64,000 bases of DNA from Bog-756 sp963738545 (GTDB taxonomy: Bacteria; Actinomycetota; Acidimicrobiia; Acidimicrobiales; RAAP-2), in the NCBI GenBank assembly GCA_963738545.1, contig CAVTXA010000009.1:496001-560000 (forward strand). The letters run 5' to 3'. Positions 25,094 through 33,929 of this stretch are shown one piece after another. Below the pieces are notes generated by a model. The model was not told where the DNA came from and ran no database searches. It worked only from the letters and a program-made list of their open reading frames with translations. Made by a program: the position numbers and the translations under genes. Every line of letters starts with the position of its first letter. Position 1 is the stretch's first letter.

Positions 25094-26500
25094 TCAGGAA
25101 TCGAATCCCATGCCCAACCGGTCCAACGTCCGGAGCCAGGCATTGCGGGCGCCGCCGCGGGCATCGGCGCGGGCCATCGACCACCGGGTGAGTTCGATGC
25201 CGGCGTAGCGGAAGGGCTCGGGGGGGAAGGGGATCGGCTTGCTCCTGACGAACTGGAGGCGGGTCAGCTCGGTCTCCTCGCCCGAGAGCAGGTCCACCAT
25301 GACCTGGGCGCCGAACCGGGAGGCCCCGACACCCAGTCCGGTGTAGCCGGCGGCCGACACCACTCGACCGTCGTGGGCGCGATCGAAGAAGGCGCAGAAC
25401 CGTGAACAGGTGTCGATGGCCCCCGACCACGAGTGGGTGAAGCGGACGTCCTCCAGTTGGGGGAACGTCTCGATGAAGTGTTGGGCCAAGGTGAGGAAGG
25501 TGGACTGGCGTTGCTCGAGGGACGGGCGGAGGCCGTTCCCGAAGTGGTAGACGGCGTCGTACCCACCGAACAGGATCCGGTCGTCGGCGGTGAGCCGGTA
25601 GTAGAGGAACTGGTTCCCCGATCCGCCGATGCCCTGTCGGCGTGACCAGCCGATGGCGGCCCGTTGGGCCGGCCGCAGGGGCTCGCTCATGAGGACGTAG
25701 TCGTAGACGGGGACCACGTACCGGCGGAGGCGGCGCACCATGGACGGGTAGGCGTTGGTGGCCAGGGCCACCCCCACCGTCGTCACCGTGCCGTGCCTGG
25801 TGGTCAGGATCATCGGTCCGCGCCGGCCGGCTCCTTCGGGCTCGAGCAGGTCCACCGGGCTGTGCTCGTAGATCCGGACCCCGGAGTCTTCGCAGGCCCG
25901 CCGGAGGCCCCAGGCCAGCCGGGCCGGATGGACCAGCGCGCACCCGGCCTGGTCCCAGAGTCCGGCGAGGTAGGTGGGGGAGTGCACCTCGGCCTGCATC
26001 TCGCTGCGGTCCAGGAGCGTCAGTTGGTGGCCGTGCCGACGGCCCTGGTCCGCCGCCTCGGCCAGGGCGGCCACCTGATGGGGTTCGGTGGCCACCGTGA
26101 GTTCGCCGGTGCGCTCGAAGTCACACTCGATCGACCACCGGTCCAGGGCGGCCTCGATGTCGTCCAGGTTCTGGCGGCCGAGCCGCTCCAGCGTGTCGAT
26201 CTCGTCGGGGAACCGCTCGACGCCGTTGGTCAGTCCATGGGTCAGGCTGGCGGCGCAGAAGCCGCCGTTCCGTCCCGACGCCGCCCAGCCGCAGAGGTCG
26301 GCCTCGAGCAGCACCACGTCGCGCTCGGGGTCGGCCGACTTGGCCAGTAGGGCGGTCCACAGGCCGGTGTACCCGCCACCGACCACGGTGAGGTCGGCCG
26401 TCGTCCTGCCCACCAGGGTGGTGCCCGACGACGGTGCCGTGGGGTCGTCCAGCCAGTAGGAGAGGGGAGCGGCATCGACCAGGGCGGCATGTCGATTCAC
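25094..26500 (-). CDS. FAD-dependent amine/amino-acid oxidoreductase (DAO family)
   Basis: 468 residues. The FAD-binding fold begins VVGGGYTGLWTALL near residue 40, with E of VVLLEAD binding the ribose. CGWAASGRNGGFC and the C-terminal GYTGLGVGASRFGAQVMVDLL are typical of the DAO/OrdL/PuuB group, which oxidises amino acids or polyamine derivatives. Which substrate is not visible. The GTG at 26500 is chosen because TAGGGT (complement of 26509-26514) lies 8 nt upstream. It is divergent from the arginine operon, but has no obvious link to it. Confidence 0.82.
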   Translation of the reverse strand: MNRHAALVDAAPLSYWLDDPTAPSSGTTLVGRTTADLTVVGGGYTGLWTALLAKSADPERDVVLLEADLCGWAASGRNGGFCAASLTHGLTNGVERFPDEIDTLERLGRQNLDDIEAALDRWSIECDFERTGELTVATEPHQVAALAEAADQGRRHGHQLTLLDRSEMQAEVHSPTYLAGLWDQAGCALVHPARLAWGLRRACEDSGVRIYEHSPVDLLEPEGAGRRGPMILTTRHGTVTTVGVALATNAYPSMVRRLRRYVVPVYDYVLMSEPLRPAQRAAIGWSRRQGIGGSGNQFLYYRLTADDRILFGGYDAVYHFGNGLRPSLEQRQSTFLTLAQHFIETFPQLEDVRFTHSWSGAIDTCSRFCAFFDRAHDGRVVSAAGYTGLGVGASRFGAQVMVDLLSGEETELTRLQFVRSKPIPFPPEPFRYAGIELTRWSMARADARGGARNAWLRTLDRLGMGFDS

Positions 26501-26508
26501 CGCACCGA

Positions 26509-26514
26509 CCCTAC
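26509..26514 (-). promoter_or_regulatory. -10 element of the FAD oxidoreductase (leaderless)
   Basis: TAGGGT on the minus strand, 8 nt before the GTG start. Confidence 0.45.
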
Positions 26515-26611
26515 CGCTGGTTGGCGTGGCCCCCCGGTCCGCCGGTCGGACGGCGGAGCCGACCCGGCGCGCCCACGAGGACCGTGGTGCCCAACCCCTG
26601 GCACCACCGGG

Positions 26612-26646
26612 TTGCATAAGAATGCAAGGATATGCATATACTTGCA
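26612..26646 (+). promoter_or_regulatory. Tandem ARG boxes over the argC promoter
   Basis: Two adjacent palindromes: TTGCATAAGAATGCAA (26612-26627) and TATGCATATACTTGCA (26631-26646), 3 bp apart, so their centres are 19 bp apart on nearly the same DNA face. This is how ArgR hexamers bind paired ARG boxes. The first contains a -35-like TTGCAT and the second a -10, TATACT (26637-26642), so bound ArgR would block RNA polymerase. argR lies in the operon it would control. The AT-rich island stands out in a 70% GC background. Confidence 0.75.
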
Positions 26647-26708
26647 CCTCGGGATCTACCCGGGACGGGACGCCACCCAGGCACGGAGCACGACGTGAGC
26701 GAGCAACC

Positions 26709-27767
26709 ATGAAGGTGGGGGTCGTAGGTGCGTCCGGCTACGCCGGCGTCGAGCTCCTCCGTCTCTGTGCCGCCCATCCCGAGTTCGAGGTGGTGGTGGC
26801 CACGGCCGGCGGCCATCGGGGCCAGCAGGTGGCCGACCACACCCCGTCCCTGGCTGCGGCCTATCCCACCTTGACCTATGCCCCCACCGAGGCGTCGGAG
26901 CTCGACGGCTTGGACCTGGTGTTTCTGGCCCTGCCCCACGGCCAGTCCCAGACGCTGGTGGCGGACCTGATCCCGAGGGTGGCCACGGTGGTGGACCTGG
27001 CCGCCGACTTCCGTCTGTCCGATCCGTCCCTGTACCCGCTCTGGTACGGGGAGCCCCACCGGGCCCCCGAGCTCCTTGGCCGCTTCGTCTACGGGCTGCC
27101 CGAGCTCCACCGGGACGAGGTGGCCGGCGCCCCCCTCATCGCCGCACCCGGGTGCTATCCCACGGCAGCGCTGTTGGCCCTGGCCCCCCTGGTGCGGGCG
27201 GGCGTGCTGGCCCTCGCGCCGGGGGCCTCGGTCGGGCCGGCCCCCGCCCTCATCGTCGACGCCGCCAGCGGCGTGTCCGGGGCCGGGCGGGCCCCCAGGG
27301 ACAACCTCCAGTTCGGGTCGGTGGACGAGGACTTCGTGGCCTACGGCCTCCTCGACCACCGGCACACCGCCGAGATGGAGCAGGGCCTCGGCGTCCCCGT
27401 CCTGTTCACCCCCCATCTGGCCCCGATGGCCCGGGGCATCCTGGCCACCTGTTACGCACGCCCCGCCGATGCCGAGGGTGGGTCCGGCTCGTTCGCGACG
27501 GCCGACGCCCTCGGGCTGCTCCACCAGGCCTACGACGACGAGCCGTTCGTGGTCGTCACCCACGGACCTCCCTCGACCAAGGCCACCCGCGGATCCAACT
27601 GCGCCCACGTGACCGTCCGGGTCGATCCCCGGACCGGGTGGGTGGTGGCCCTGTGCGCCCTCGACAACCTGGTCAAAGGGGCCTCGGGCCAGGCCGTCCA
27701 GTGCGCCAACCTGGCCCTCGGCCTCCCCGAGGTGACCGGCCTCCCCACGGTCGGGATGTACCCGTGA
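26709..27767 (+). CDS. argC: N-acetyl-gamma-glutamyl-phosphate reductase
   Basis: 352 residues. NADPH reduction of N-acetylglutamyl phosphate to the semialdehyde. It has GVVGASGYAGVELLRL (nucleotide binding), the catalytic Cys in APGCYPTAALLAL, and HLAPMARGILAT. First gene of the operon, about 62 nt after the ARG boxes. The stop overlaps the argJ GTG by 4 nt (GTGA). Confidence 0.96.
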   Translation: MKVGVVGASGYAGVELLRLCAAHPEFEVVVATAGGHRGQQVADHTPSLAAAYPTLTYAPTEASELDGLDLVFLALPHGQSQTLVADLIPRVATVVDLAADFRLSDPSLYPLWYGEPHRAPELLGRFVYGLPELHRDEVAGAPLIAAPGCYPTAALLALAPLVRAGVLALAPGASVGPAPALIVDAASGVSGAGRAPRDNLQFGSVDEDFVAYGLLDHRHTAEMEQGLGVPVLFTPHLAPMARGILATCYARPADAEGGSGSFATADALGLLHQAYDDEPFVVVTHGPPSTKATRGSNCAHVTVRVDPRTGWVVALCALDNLVKGASGQAVQCANLALGLPEVTGLPTVGMYP

Positions 27768-28933
27768 GCATCACCACGCCCCAGGGCTTCGTGGCCGCCG
27801 GCCTGGCGTCGGGTATCAAGGCGAGTGGGGCGATGGACCTCGCCCTGTTGGCCACCGATGACGCCCGACCCGTGCCCACCGCCGCCACCTTCACCACCAA
27901 CCTGGCCGCCGCCCCTCCGGTCCAGGTCAGCCGGGACCATCTGGTGGCCACCGGGGGGTCGGCCTCCGCCGTGCTCGTCAGCAGCGGCAATGCCAACGCC
28001 GCCACCGGGGCCCAGGGAAGGGCGGACGCCGAGCGCATGTGCGCCCTCGTCGCCTCGGGGCTGGGCGTGGCCACCGAGCAGATCCTCGTGTGCTCGACGG
28101 GCCTGATCGGCATCCCGCTGCCCATGGCGCCGATCGACGCAGGGATTCCGCGGCTGGTGGCCGTCCGCTCGGGCACGGCCGAAGCGGCCGCCGACGCCGC
28201 CCAGGGGATCCTGACCACCGACTCCGGTCGCAAGGAGGTGCTGATCGAGAACCCCACCTTCGCCGTGGCCGGCATGGCCAAGGGCGCGGGCATGCTGGCC
28301 CCGAACATGGCCACCATGCTGGCCTTCCTCACGACCGATGCGGCGATCGAGCCCGGTCCCCTCGCCGACCTCCTGCGGATCGCCGTGCGGGACTCGTTCA
28401 ACTCGATGTCCGTGGACGGCTGCACGTCGACCAACGACACCGTCGTCCTGATGGCCTCGGGTCGGGCCGGCATCGCCGATCCCAATGTGGTGGTGGACGC
28501 CGTGACCGAGGCCTGTGCGGGACTGTGCCGCCAGATGATGGCCGACGCCGAGGGTGCATCCCGGATCTTCCAGGTCCGGGTGACCGGGGCCGCCTCCGAC
28601 GGGGAGGCCCACCAGGCCGCCCGCAAGGTGGCCGATTCGCTCCTGGTCAAGTGTTCGATCAACGGCGAGGACGCCTACTGGGGCCGGGTGGCCAGTGACC
28701 TCGGTTCGGCCGGCGTGGCCTTCGCCATGGACCGCCTGTCCATCGCCTACGGCGGGGTGACCGTGTGCCGGGAGGGCCTGGCCGTGGACCACGACGCCGA
28801 CGCCCTGGCCCAGCACATGGCCGGACCCCTGGTCGACATCCACTGCCGGCTGGGCCTCGCCGACGGCGACGGCGTGGTGATGGGGGTCGACCTGGGCTAC
28901 GGCTACATCGACGAGAACCGGACCACCTCGTGA
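27764..28933 (+). CDS. argJ: Bifunctional ornithine acetyltransferase / N-acetylglutamate synthase
   Basis: 389 residues. Transfers the acetyl group from N-acetylornithine to glutamate, so the pathway here is the cyclic one. The precursor self-cleaves at the conserved site MLAPNMATMLAF (before the Thr), giving alpha and beta chains. Other family blocks: FTTNLAAAPPV and NSMSVDGCTSTNDTV. GTG start overlapping argC; its stop overlaps the argB GTG. Confidence 0.96.
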   Translation: MSITTPQGFVAAGLASGIKASGAMDLALLATDDARPVPTAATFTTNLAAAPPVQVSRDHLVATGGSASAVLVSSGNANAATGAQGRADAERMCALVASGLGVATEQILVCSTGLIGIPLPMAPIDAGIPRLVAVRSGTAEAAADAAQGILTTDSGRKEVLIENPTFAVAGMAKGAGMLAPNMATMLAFLTTDAAIEPGPLADLLRIAVRDSFNSMSVDGCTSTNDTVVLMASGRAGIADPNVVVDAVTEACAGLCRQMMADAEGASRIFQVRVTGAASDGEAHQAARKVADSLLVKCSINGEDAYWGRVASDLGSAGVAFAMDRLSIAYGGVTVCREGLAVDHDADALAQHMAGPLVDIHCRLGLADGDGVVMGVDLGYGYIDENRTTS

Positions 28934-29853
28934 GCGCCGCACCGACCCAGGCGGTCACCGATGGTGTGGGCGAGAGGGACCCGGGGGACAAGGCCTCGGT
29001 GCTGGTCGAGTCCCTGCCCTACATCCGCCGGTTCTGGGGCAAGGTGGTGGTGGTCAAGTACGGCGGCAACGTGCTCAACGCCAAGCCGGGCGAGCCGGCC
29101 GTCGACGAGGCCGAGGCACTGGCCTCCTTCGCCGAGGACATCGTCCTCATGCGGTCGGTGGGCATGCTCCCGGTCGTGGTCCACGGCGGTGGCCCACAGA
29201 TCGGGGCGCTGATGAGGCGGGTGGGCAAGGAGGTCGAGTTCCAGGACGGGTTCCGGGTCACCGACGCCGACACCATCGACCTCGTCCGCATGGTCCTGGT
29301 CGGCAAGGTCAACCGGGACATCGTGAGCTCCATCAACGTCCACGGTGCACTGGCCGTCGGCCTGTCGGGCGAGGATGCCAATCTCATCACGGCCGAAGCG
29401 CGCTCCGAGGCGCTGGGCTACGTCGGCGACGTGGTCCATGTGGACCCCGTGATCGTCCACCAGCTGCTGGCCCAGGGCCTGATCCCGGTGGTGGCCACCA
29501 TCGGGACCGACCAGTCGGGTCAGGCCTTCAACATCAACGCCGACACCGCGGCCGGTGCCCTGGCCGCCGCCCTCGAGGCCGAGAAGTTGGTCTTCCTCAC
29601 CGACGTGTCCGGGCTTCGGTCCGTGCCCGATGACCCCGGCACGCTGATCCACCAGGCCACGGCCGACGACCTCGACCTCCTGGTGGCCTCGGGAGCGGCC
29701 AACGGCGGCATGATCCCCAAGGTCGAGTCGTGCGCCCGGGCCGTCCGGTCCGGGGTGGCGCGTGCCCACATCCTCGACGGGCGCACCCCGCACGCCCTGC
29801 TCCTCGAGGTCTTCACCGACGAGGGCGTGGGGACCATGGTGGTGGCCTCATGA
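28930..29853 (+). CDS. argB: Acetylglutamate kinase
   Basis: 307 residues. Phosphorylates N-acetylglutamate. Motifs: VVVVKYGGNVL (ATP), VVVHGGGPQIGALM (substrate), NINADTAAGALAAAL and SGAANGGMIPKVESC near the C-terminus. An N-terminal helix of ~30 residues precedes the fold, as in arginine-inhibited hexameric kinases, so feedback control by arginine is plausible. Overlaps argJ and argD by 4 nt each. Confidence 0.96.
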   Translation: MSAAPTQAVTDGVGERDPGDKASVLVESLPYIRRFWGKVVVVKYGGNVLNAKPGEPAVDEAEALASFAEDIVLMRSVGMLPVVVHGGGPQIGALMRRVGKEVEFQDGFRVTDADTIDLVRMVLVGKVNRDIVSSINVHGALAVGLSGEDANLITAEARSEALGYVGDVVHVDPVIVHQLLAQGLIPVVATIGTDQSGQAFNINADTAAGALAAALEAEKLVFLTDVSGLRSVPDDPGTLIHQATADDLDLLVASGAANGGMIPKVESCARAVRSGVARAHILDGRTPHALLLEVFTDEGVGTMVVAS

Positions 29854-31100
29854 CCACCGGAGCCAGGGACGCCGTGAGCCCCGGTGCGGTCACCGCCGTC
29901 GACCGGACCGCACTGATGCACAACTACGCCGAGCCCCCGGTCACCTTCGTCCGGGGTGAGGGGAGCCTGCTCTACGACCTCGAAGGGAAGGAGTACCTCG
30001 ACTTCCTCTCCGGTCTGGCCGTGACGTCGCTCGGCCACGCCCACCCGGTGGTGGCCGACGCCGTCGCCGAGCAGGCCCGGACCCTCTCGCACGTGTCCAA
30101 CCTCTTCGGGAACACGGTGGGCCCGGAGGTGGCGGTGACCTTGGACCGGCTCATCGGAGGGGGCACCGAGCGGGCCGGGGGCCAGGTGTTCTTCGGCAAC
30201 TCGGGAGCCGAGGCCAACGAGTGCGCCCTCAAGCTCGCCCGTCGGTGGGCCGGGCCGGACCGCTTCGGCGTGGTCAGCACCTGGGACGCCTTCCACGGAC
30301 GCACCCTGGCCACGCTCACCGCCACCGGCCAGCCCGAGAAACAGCTCCCGTTCCTGCCCCTGCCCGAGGGGTTCGACCACGTCCCCTACGACGACCTGGA
30401 GGCCATGGACGCCGCGTGCGACCCCACCCGGGTGGCCGCCGTTCTGGTCGAGCCCATCATGGGGGAGGCCGGGGTGGTCGTCCCGTCGTCGGACTACCTG
30501 GTCGGCCTGCGGCAGCTGTGCACGGACCGGAACATCCTCCTCATGGTGGACGAGGTCCAGACCGGACTCGGGCGCACCGGGCGATGGTTCGGGTTCCAAC
30601 ATCTGGGCATCGAGCCCGACGTGGTGACCATGGCCAAGGCCCTGGGCAACGGGATGCCGGTCGGAGCGTGCTGGGCCCGGGCCGAGGTGGCGGCGGCGTT
30701 CGTGCCCGGCGACCACGGGAGCACCTTCGGCGGTCAGCCCCTGGCCATGTCGGCCGCCCGGGCCACGCTGGCCGTGATGGAGGCGGAGGACACCCCTGGC
30801 CGGGCCCGGGCCGGCGGGGCCCGTCTGCGGGCGGGGCTCGAGGCGCTGCCCGGTGTCACCTCGGTGCGGGGCGAGGGACTGTTGCTGGCCGCGGTGCTGA
30901 CCGGGGAGGTGGCCGGAGCGGCCTGCCGGGAGGCGCTGGACGCTGGCCTGGTCATCAACGCCCCGCGGCCGGACGTCCTCCGGTTCGCTCCCTCCCTCCT
31001 GGTCTCCGAGGCCGAGATCGACCGGGCCGTGGCCACGGTGGGCGCGGTCCTCGCCCACCACGGGATGGGTCCGGTCCCCCCGGTCGGGGAGGCACGGTGA
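29850..31100 (+). CDS. argD: Acetylornithine aminotransferase
   Basis: 416 residues, class III PLP aminotransferase. Makes N-acetylornithine from the semialdehyde with glutamate as donor. Motifs: FFGNSGAEANECALKLAR, TWDAFHGRTLATL, LLMVDEVQTGLGRTGRWF, and the PLP lysine in TMAKALGNGMPVG. ATG overlaps argB (ATGA). Its stop overlaps the argF start. Confidence 0.95.
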   Translation: MTTGARDAVSPGAVTAVDRTALMHNYAEPPVTFVRGEGSLLYDLEGKEYLDFLSGLAVTSLGHAHPVVADAVAEQARTLSHVSNLFGNTVGPEVAVTLDRLIGGGTERAGGQVFFGNSGAEANECALKLARRWAGPDRFGVVSTWDAFHGRTLATLTATGQPEKQLPFLPLPEGFDHVPYDDLEAMDAACDPTRVAAVLVEPIMGEAGVVVPSSDYLVGLRQLCTDRNILLMVDEVQTGLGRTGRWFGFQHLGIEPDVVTMAKALGNGMPVGACWARAEVAAAFVPGDHGSTFGGQPLAMSAARATLAVMEAEDTPGRARAGGARLRAGLEALPGVTSVRGEGLLLAAVLTGEVAGAACREALDAGLVINAPRPDVLRFAPSLLVSEAEIDRAVATVGAVLAHHGMGPVPPVGEAR

Positions 31101-32062
31101 TGACGGCCGCCCCGACCCTGACCGTGCAGCCGCCCGTGTGGACCCGGCACGTCCTGGACGTCGATGATCTGGGGCCCGATGGCCTGTCCGCCGTCCTGGC
31201 CCTGGCCGACCGGGACCCGTCCGAGCTTCCCTCGGTGCTGGCCGGCACCGGCGTGGCCCTGGTGTTCGAGAAGCCCTCCAATCGCACCCGCAACAGCACC
31301 GAGATGGCCACGGTCGCCCTCGGCGGCCACCCCGTCTACATCCAGGGTCACGAGGTGGGCATCGACACCCGTGAGACGGCGGCCGACGTGGCCCGCACCC
31401 TGGCCTGCTACCACGGCGTGATCTGTGCCCGGGTCATGGACCACGGCACCCTGGCCCGCATGACCGACGCCCTCGACGCCGCCGGTGTCTCCGTCCCCGT
31501 GGTCAACCTGCTCTCGGACCGGTCCCACCCGTGCCAGGCGCTCGCCGACTTGCTCACCCTCGGCCAGGTGTTCGGCACCGGGGCCCTGGCCGAGCGGACC
31601 CTGGCCTACGTGGGGGACGCCAACAACGTGTGGCGCTCGCTGGCCCTGGCCGCCTCGATGGTGGGGCTGGCCACCCGGGTGGCGTCACCCGAAGGCTTCG
31701 GGCCCACCGGGGCCGACGTCGAGCTGGTCCGGTCCTTCGGTGGCGAGCTCGTGGTGTGCACCGACCCGTTCGAGGCCGTGGCCGGTGCCGATGCCGTCTA
31801 CACCGACGTCTGGACCTCCATGGGACAAGAGGCCGAGACCGAGGCCCGTCTGGCGGCCTTCGCCGGCTTCGAGGTCGACGAGCGGCTGCTGCAGGCGGCC
31901 TCACCCGAGGCCGTGGTGTTGCACTGCCTCCCGGCCCACCGGGGCGAGGAGATCAGCGCCTCGGTGGTGGACGGCGCCCAGAGCGTGGTGTGGCAGCAGG
32001 CCGCCAACCGCATGCACGCCATGCGCGGGCTCCTGGCCTGGGTCCGGGGGGTCCAGCCGTGA
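31100..32062 (+). CDS. argF: Ornithine carbamoyltransferase
   Basis: 320 residues. Forms citrulline from ornithine and carbamoyl phosphate. It has LSDRSHPCQALADLLTL, YVGDANNVWRSLALA, DVWTSMGQE and VLHCLPAHRGEEI. The carbamoyl-phosphate loop reads EKPSNRTRNS, whereas the family consensus is STRTR; the two Arg are kept. A GTG at 31097 immediately precedes the ATG; either could serve. I see no sign of a knotted acetylornithine transcarbamylase insert, and the ArgJ context supports ornithine as substrate. Confidence 0.92.
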   Translation: MTAAPTLTVQPPVWTRHVLDVDDLGPDGLSAVLALADRDPSELPSVLAGTGVALVFEKPSNRTRNSTEMATVALGGHPVYIQGHEVGIDTRETAADVARTLACYHGVICARVMDHGTLARMTDALDAAGVSVPVVNLLSDRSHPCQALADLLTLGQVFGTGALAERTLAYVGDANNVWRSLALAASMVGLATRVASPEGFGPTGADVELVRSFGGELVVCTDPFEAVAGADAVYTDVWTSMGQEAETEARLAAFAGFEVDERLLQAASPEAVVLHCLPAHRGEEISASVVDGAQSVVWQQAANRMHAMRGLLAWVRGVQP

Positions 32063-32658
32063 CCGTCACCAAGCACCAGCGCCAGCACCGGATCACCAAG
32101 CTGCTCGAGTCCAAGGCCGTGGGGAGCCAGTCGCACCTGGTCGACCTGTTGGCCGCCGACGGGATCGACGCCACCCAGACGACGGTGTCGCGTGATCTCG
32201 AGGAGTTGGGAGCCGTGAAGGTGCGGCTCCCCGGGGGGGACACGGCCTACGCCCTGCCCGAACTGCCGTCCCAGCAGGTGGCCCCCGAGGACCACCTCCG
32301 GCGAGTGCTCGGGGAGTGGGTGGTCGAGGCCGACTACTCGGGGAACGTGATCGTGCTCCGTACGCCGCCGGGATCGGCCCACGTGGTGGGCTCGGCCCTC
32401 GACCGGAGCGGCTTCCCGGGCGTCATCGGCACGGTGGCCGGGGACGACACCGTCCTCGTGGTGGCCTCGGAGGCCTCGGGTGGAGCGGCCGTGGCCGAAC
32501 GGCTGGCCGCCGTGGCTGGCATCGAGCCGGCCTGGGCCGCGTCCGCCCCGTCGAACCCGGCGTCGCCGTCCAGCCGCACCCGTAGCCGCCCATCTGACAC
32601 GGCGCCTGGGAACCCCCCGTCGCCCACCGACACCAGTCGTTCCCGAGAAAGGGGTTGA
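32059..32658 (+). CDS. argR: Arginine repressor
   Basis: 199 residues. The N-terminal winged helix (residues ~5-75) includes HRITKLLESKAVGSQSHLVDLL and TQTTVSRDLEELGAVKV. The C-terminal oligomerisation/arginine-binding domain has the GDDTVLVVA segment before its last helix. A Ser/Pro/Thr-rich tail of ~40 residues is extra compared with the usual ~150-170 residues. It is inside the operon, so it controls its own synthesis through the ARG boxes at 26612-26646. Confidence 0.94.
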   Translation: MTVTKHQRQHRITKLLESKAVGSQSHLVDLLAADGIDATQTTVSRDLEELGAVKVRLPGGDTAYALPELPSQQVAPEDHLRRVLGEWVVEADYSGNVIVLRTPPGSAHVVGSALDRSGFPGVIGTVAGDDTVLVVASEASGGAAVAERLAAVAGIEPAWAASAPSNPASPSSRTRSRPSDTAPGNPPSPTDTSRSRERG

Positions 32659-32660
32659 CC

Positions 32661-33929
32661 ATGCCGCAACGAGTGATCCTGGCCTACAGCGGGGGGTTGG
32701 ACACGTCCATCGCCGTCCGCTGGCTGATGGAGAACAAGGGGGTCGAGGTGGTCGCCGTGGCCGTCGACGTGGGTCAGGCCTCCGAGTCCGGGGGAGAGGA
32801 CTGGGATGCCATCCGCGCCCGGGCCTTCGCCGCCGGGGCCGTGGAGGCCACGGTGGTGGACGCCCGTGCCGAGATGGCCGAGGACTTCTGCATGCCCGCC
32901 CTCCTGGCCAACGCCAAGTACGAGGGCAAGTATCCGCTGGTATCGGCCCTGTCGCGCCCGGTCATCGTCAAGCACCTGGTGGCCGAGGCCCGCAAGCACG
33001 GTGCCACCGCCGTGGCCCACGGCTGCACGGGCAAGGGCAACGACCAGGTCCGCTTCGAGGTGGGCACCCGGGCCCTGGCCCCCGACCTCGAGGTCATCGC
33101 CCCGGCCCGGCTGTGGGGCCTGTCCCGGGAGGACTCCATCGAGTACGCAGCCAAGTGGGACATCCCGCTCTCGGTGACCAAGGAGAAGCTCTACTCCATC
33201 GACGAGAACCTCTGGGGCAAGGCCATCGAGTGCGGCATCATCGAGGACCCGTGGAACCGGCCGCCCGAGGACGTCTACACCATGACCCGACCGACGGCCA
33301 CCGAACCGACCGAGGTGGTGGTCGGCTTCGAATCGGGGATCCCCGTGTCGGTGGACGGTCAGGCCCTGGCCCCCGAGCCCCTGATCGCCGAGATGAACCG
33401 GATCGTCGGCTCCTACGGCTACGGGCGCCTGGACATGGTGGAGAACCGCCGGGTGGGGATCAAGAGCCGGGAGACCTATGAATGTCCCGGGGCACTGGCC
33501 CTGCTGCTGGCCCACGCCGACCTCGAGGACTTGACGTTGGAGCGCGACCTCCATCACGAGAAGCTCCGCCTGGAGCCCCGGTGGTCGGAGCTGGTCTACG
33601 ACGGCCTGTGGTTCTCGCCACTCAAGCAGGCCCTGGACGCCTTCTTCCTCGAGTCCCAGCGCCACGTCACCGGCGAGGTCCGGTTGCGCCTCGACGCCGG
33701 CCAGTGCTGGGTGGTGGGGCGGCGCAGCCCGGTCAGCCTCTACGACCACGGCCTGGCCACCTACGACGCCACCGACACGTTCCGGCACGAGGATGCCGAG
33801 GGGTTCGTCCGGCTCTGGGGTCTCGGTGTGGCCACCTGGTCGGCCATCCAGGAGGGCCGGGGGGCGGCCGGTGCCGGACCCGCACAGCCGGCGCCACGGG
33901 GACCGTCCGGCGCCGATCCGTCCTCATGA
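32661..33929 (+). CDS. argG: Argininosuccinate synthase
   Basis: 422 residues. Joins citrulline and aspartate with ATP. Motifs: LAYSGGLDTSIAVRWL (PP-loop), HGCTGKGNDQVRFEV, and SIDENLWGKAIECG. The ATG at 32661 follows AAAGGGG at good spacing; a TTG at 32655 overlapping argR is the alternative. A Pro/Gly-rich tail of ~25 residues ends the protein. Confidence 0.96.
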   Translation: MPQRVILAYSGGLDTSIAVRWLMENKGVEVVAVAVDVGQASESGGEDWDAIRARAFAAGAVEATVVDARAEMAEDFCMPALLANAKYEGKYPLVSALSRPVIVKHLVAEARKHGATAVAHGCTGKGNDQVRFEVGTRALAPDLEVIAPARLWGLSREDSIEYAAKWDIPLSVTKEKLYSIDENLWGKAIECGIIEDPWNRPPEDVYTMTRPTATEPTEVVVGFESGIPVSVDGQALAPEPLIAEMNRIVGSYGYGRLDMVENRRVGIKSRETYECPGALALLLAHADLEDLTLERDLHHEKLRLEPRWSELVYDGLWFSPLKQALDAFFLESQRHVTGEVRLRLDAGQCWVVGRRSPVSLYDHGLATYDATDTFRHEDAEGFVRLWGLGVATWSAIQEGRGAAGAGPAQPAPRGPSGADPSS

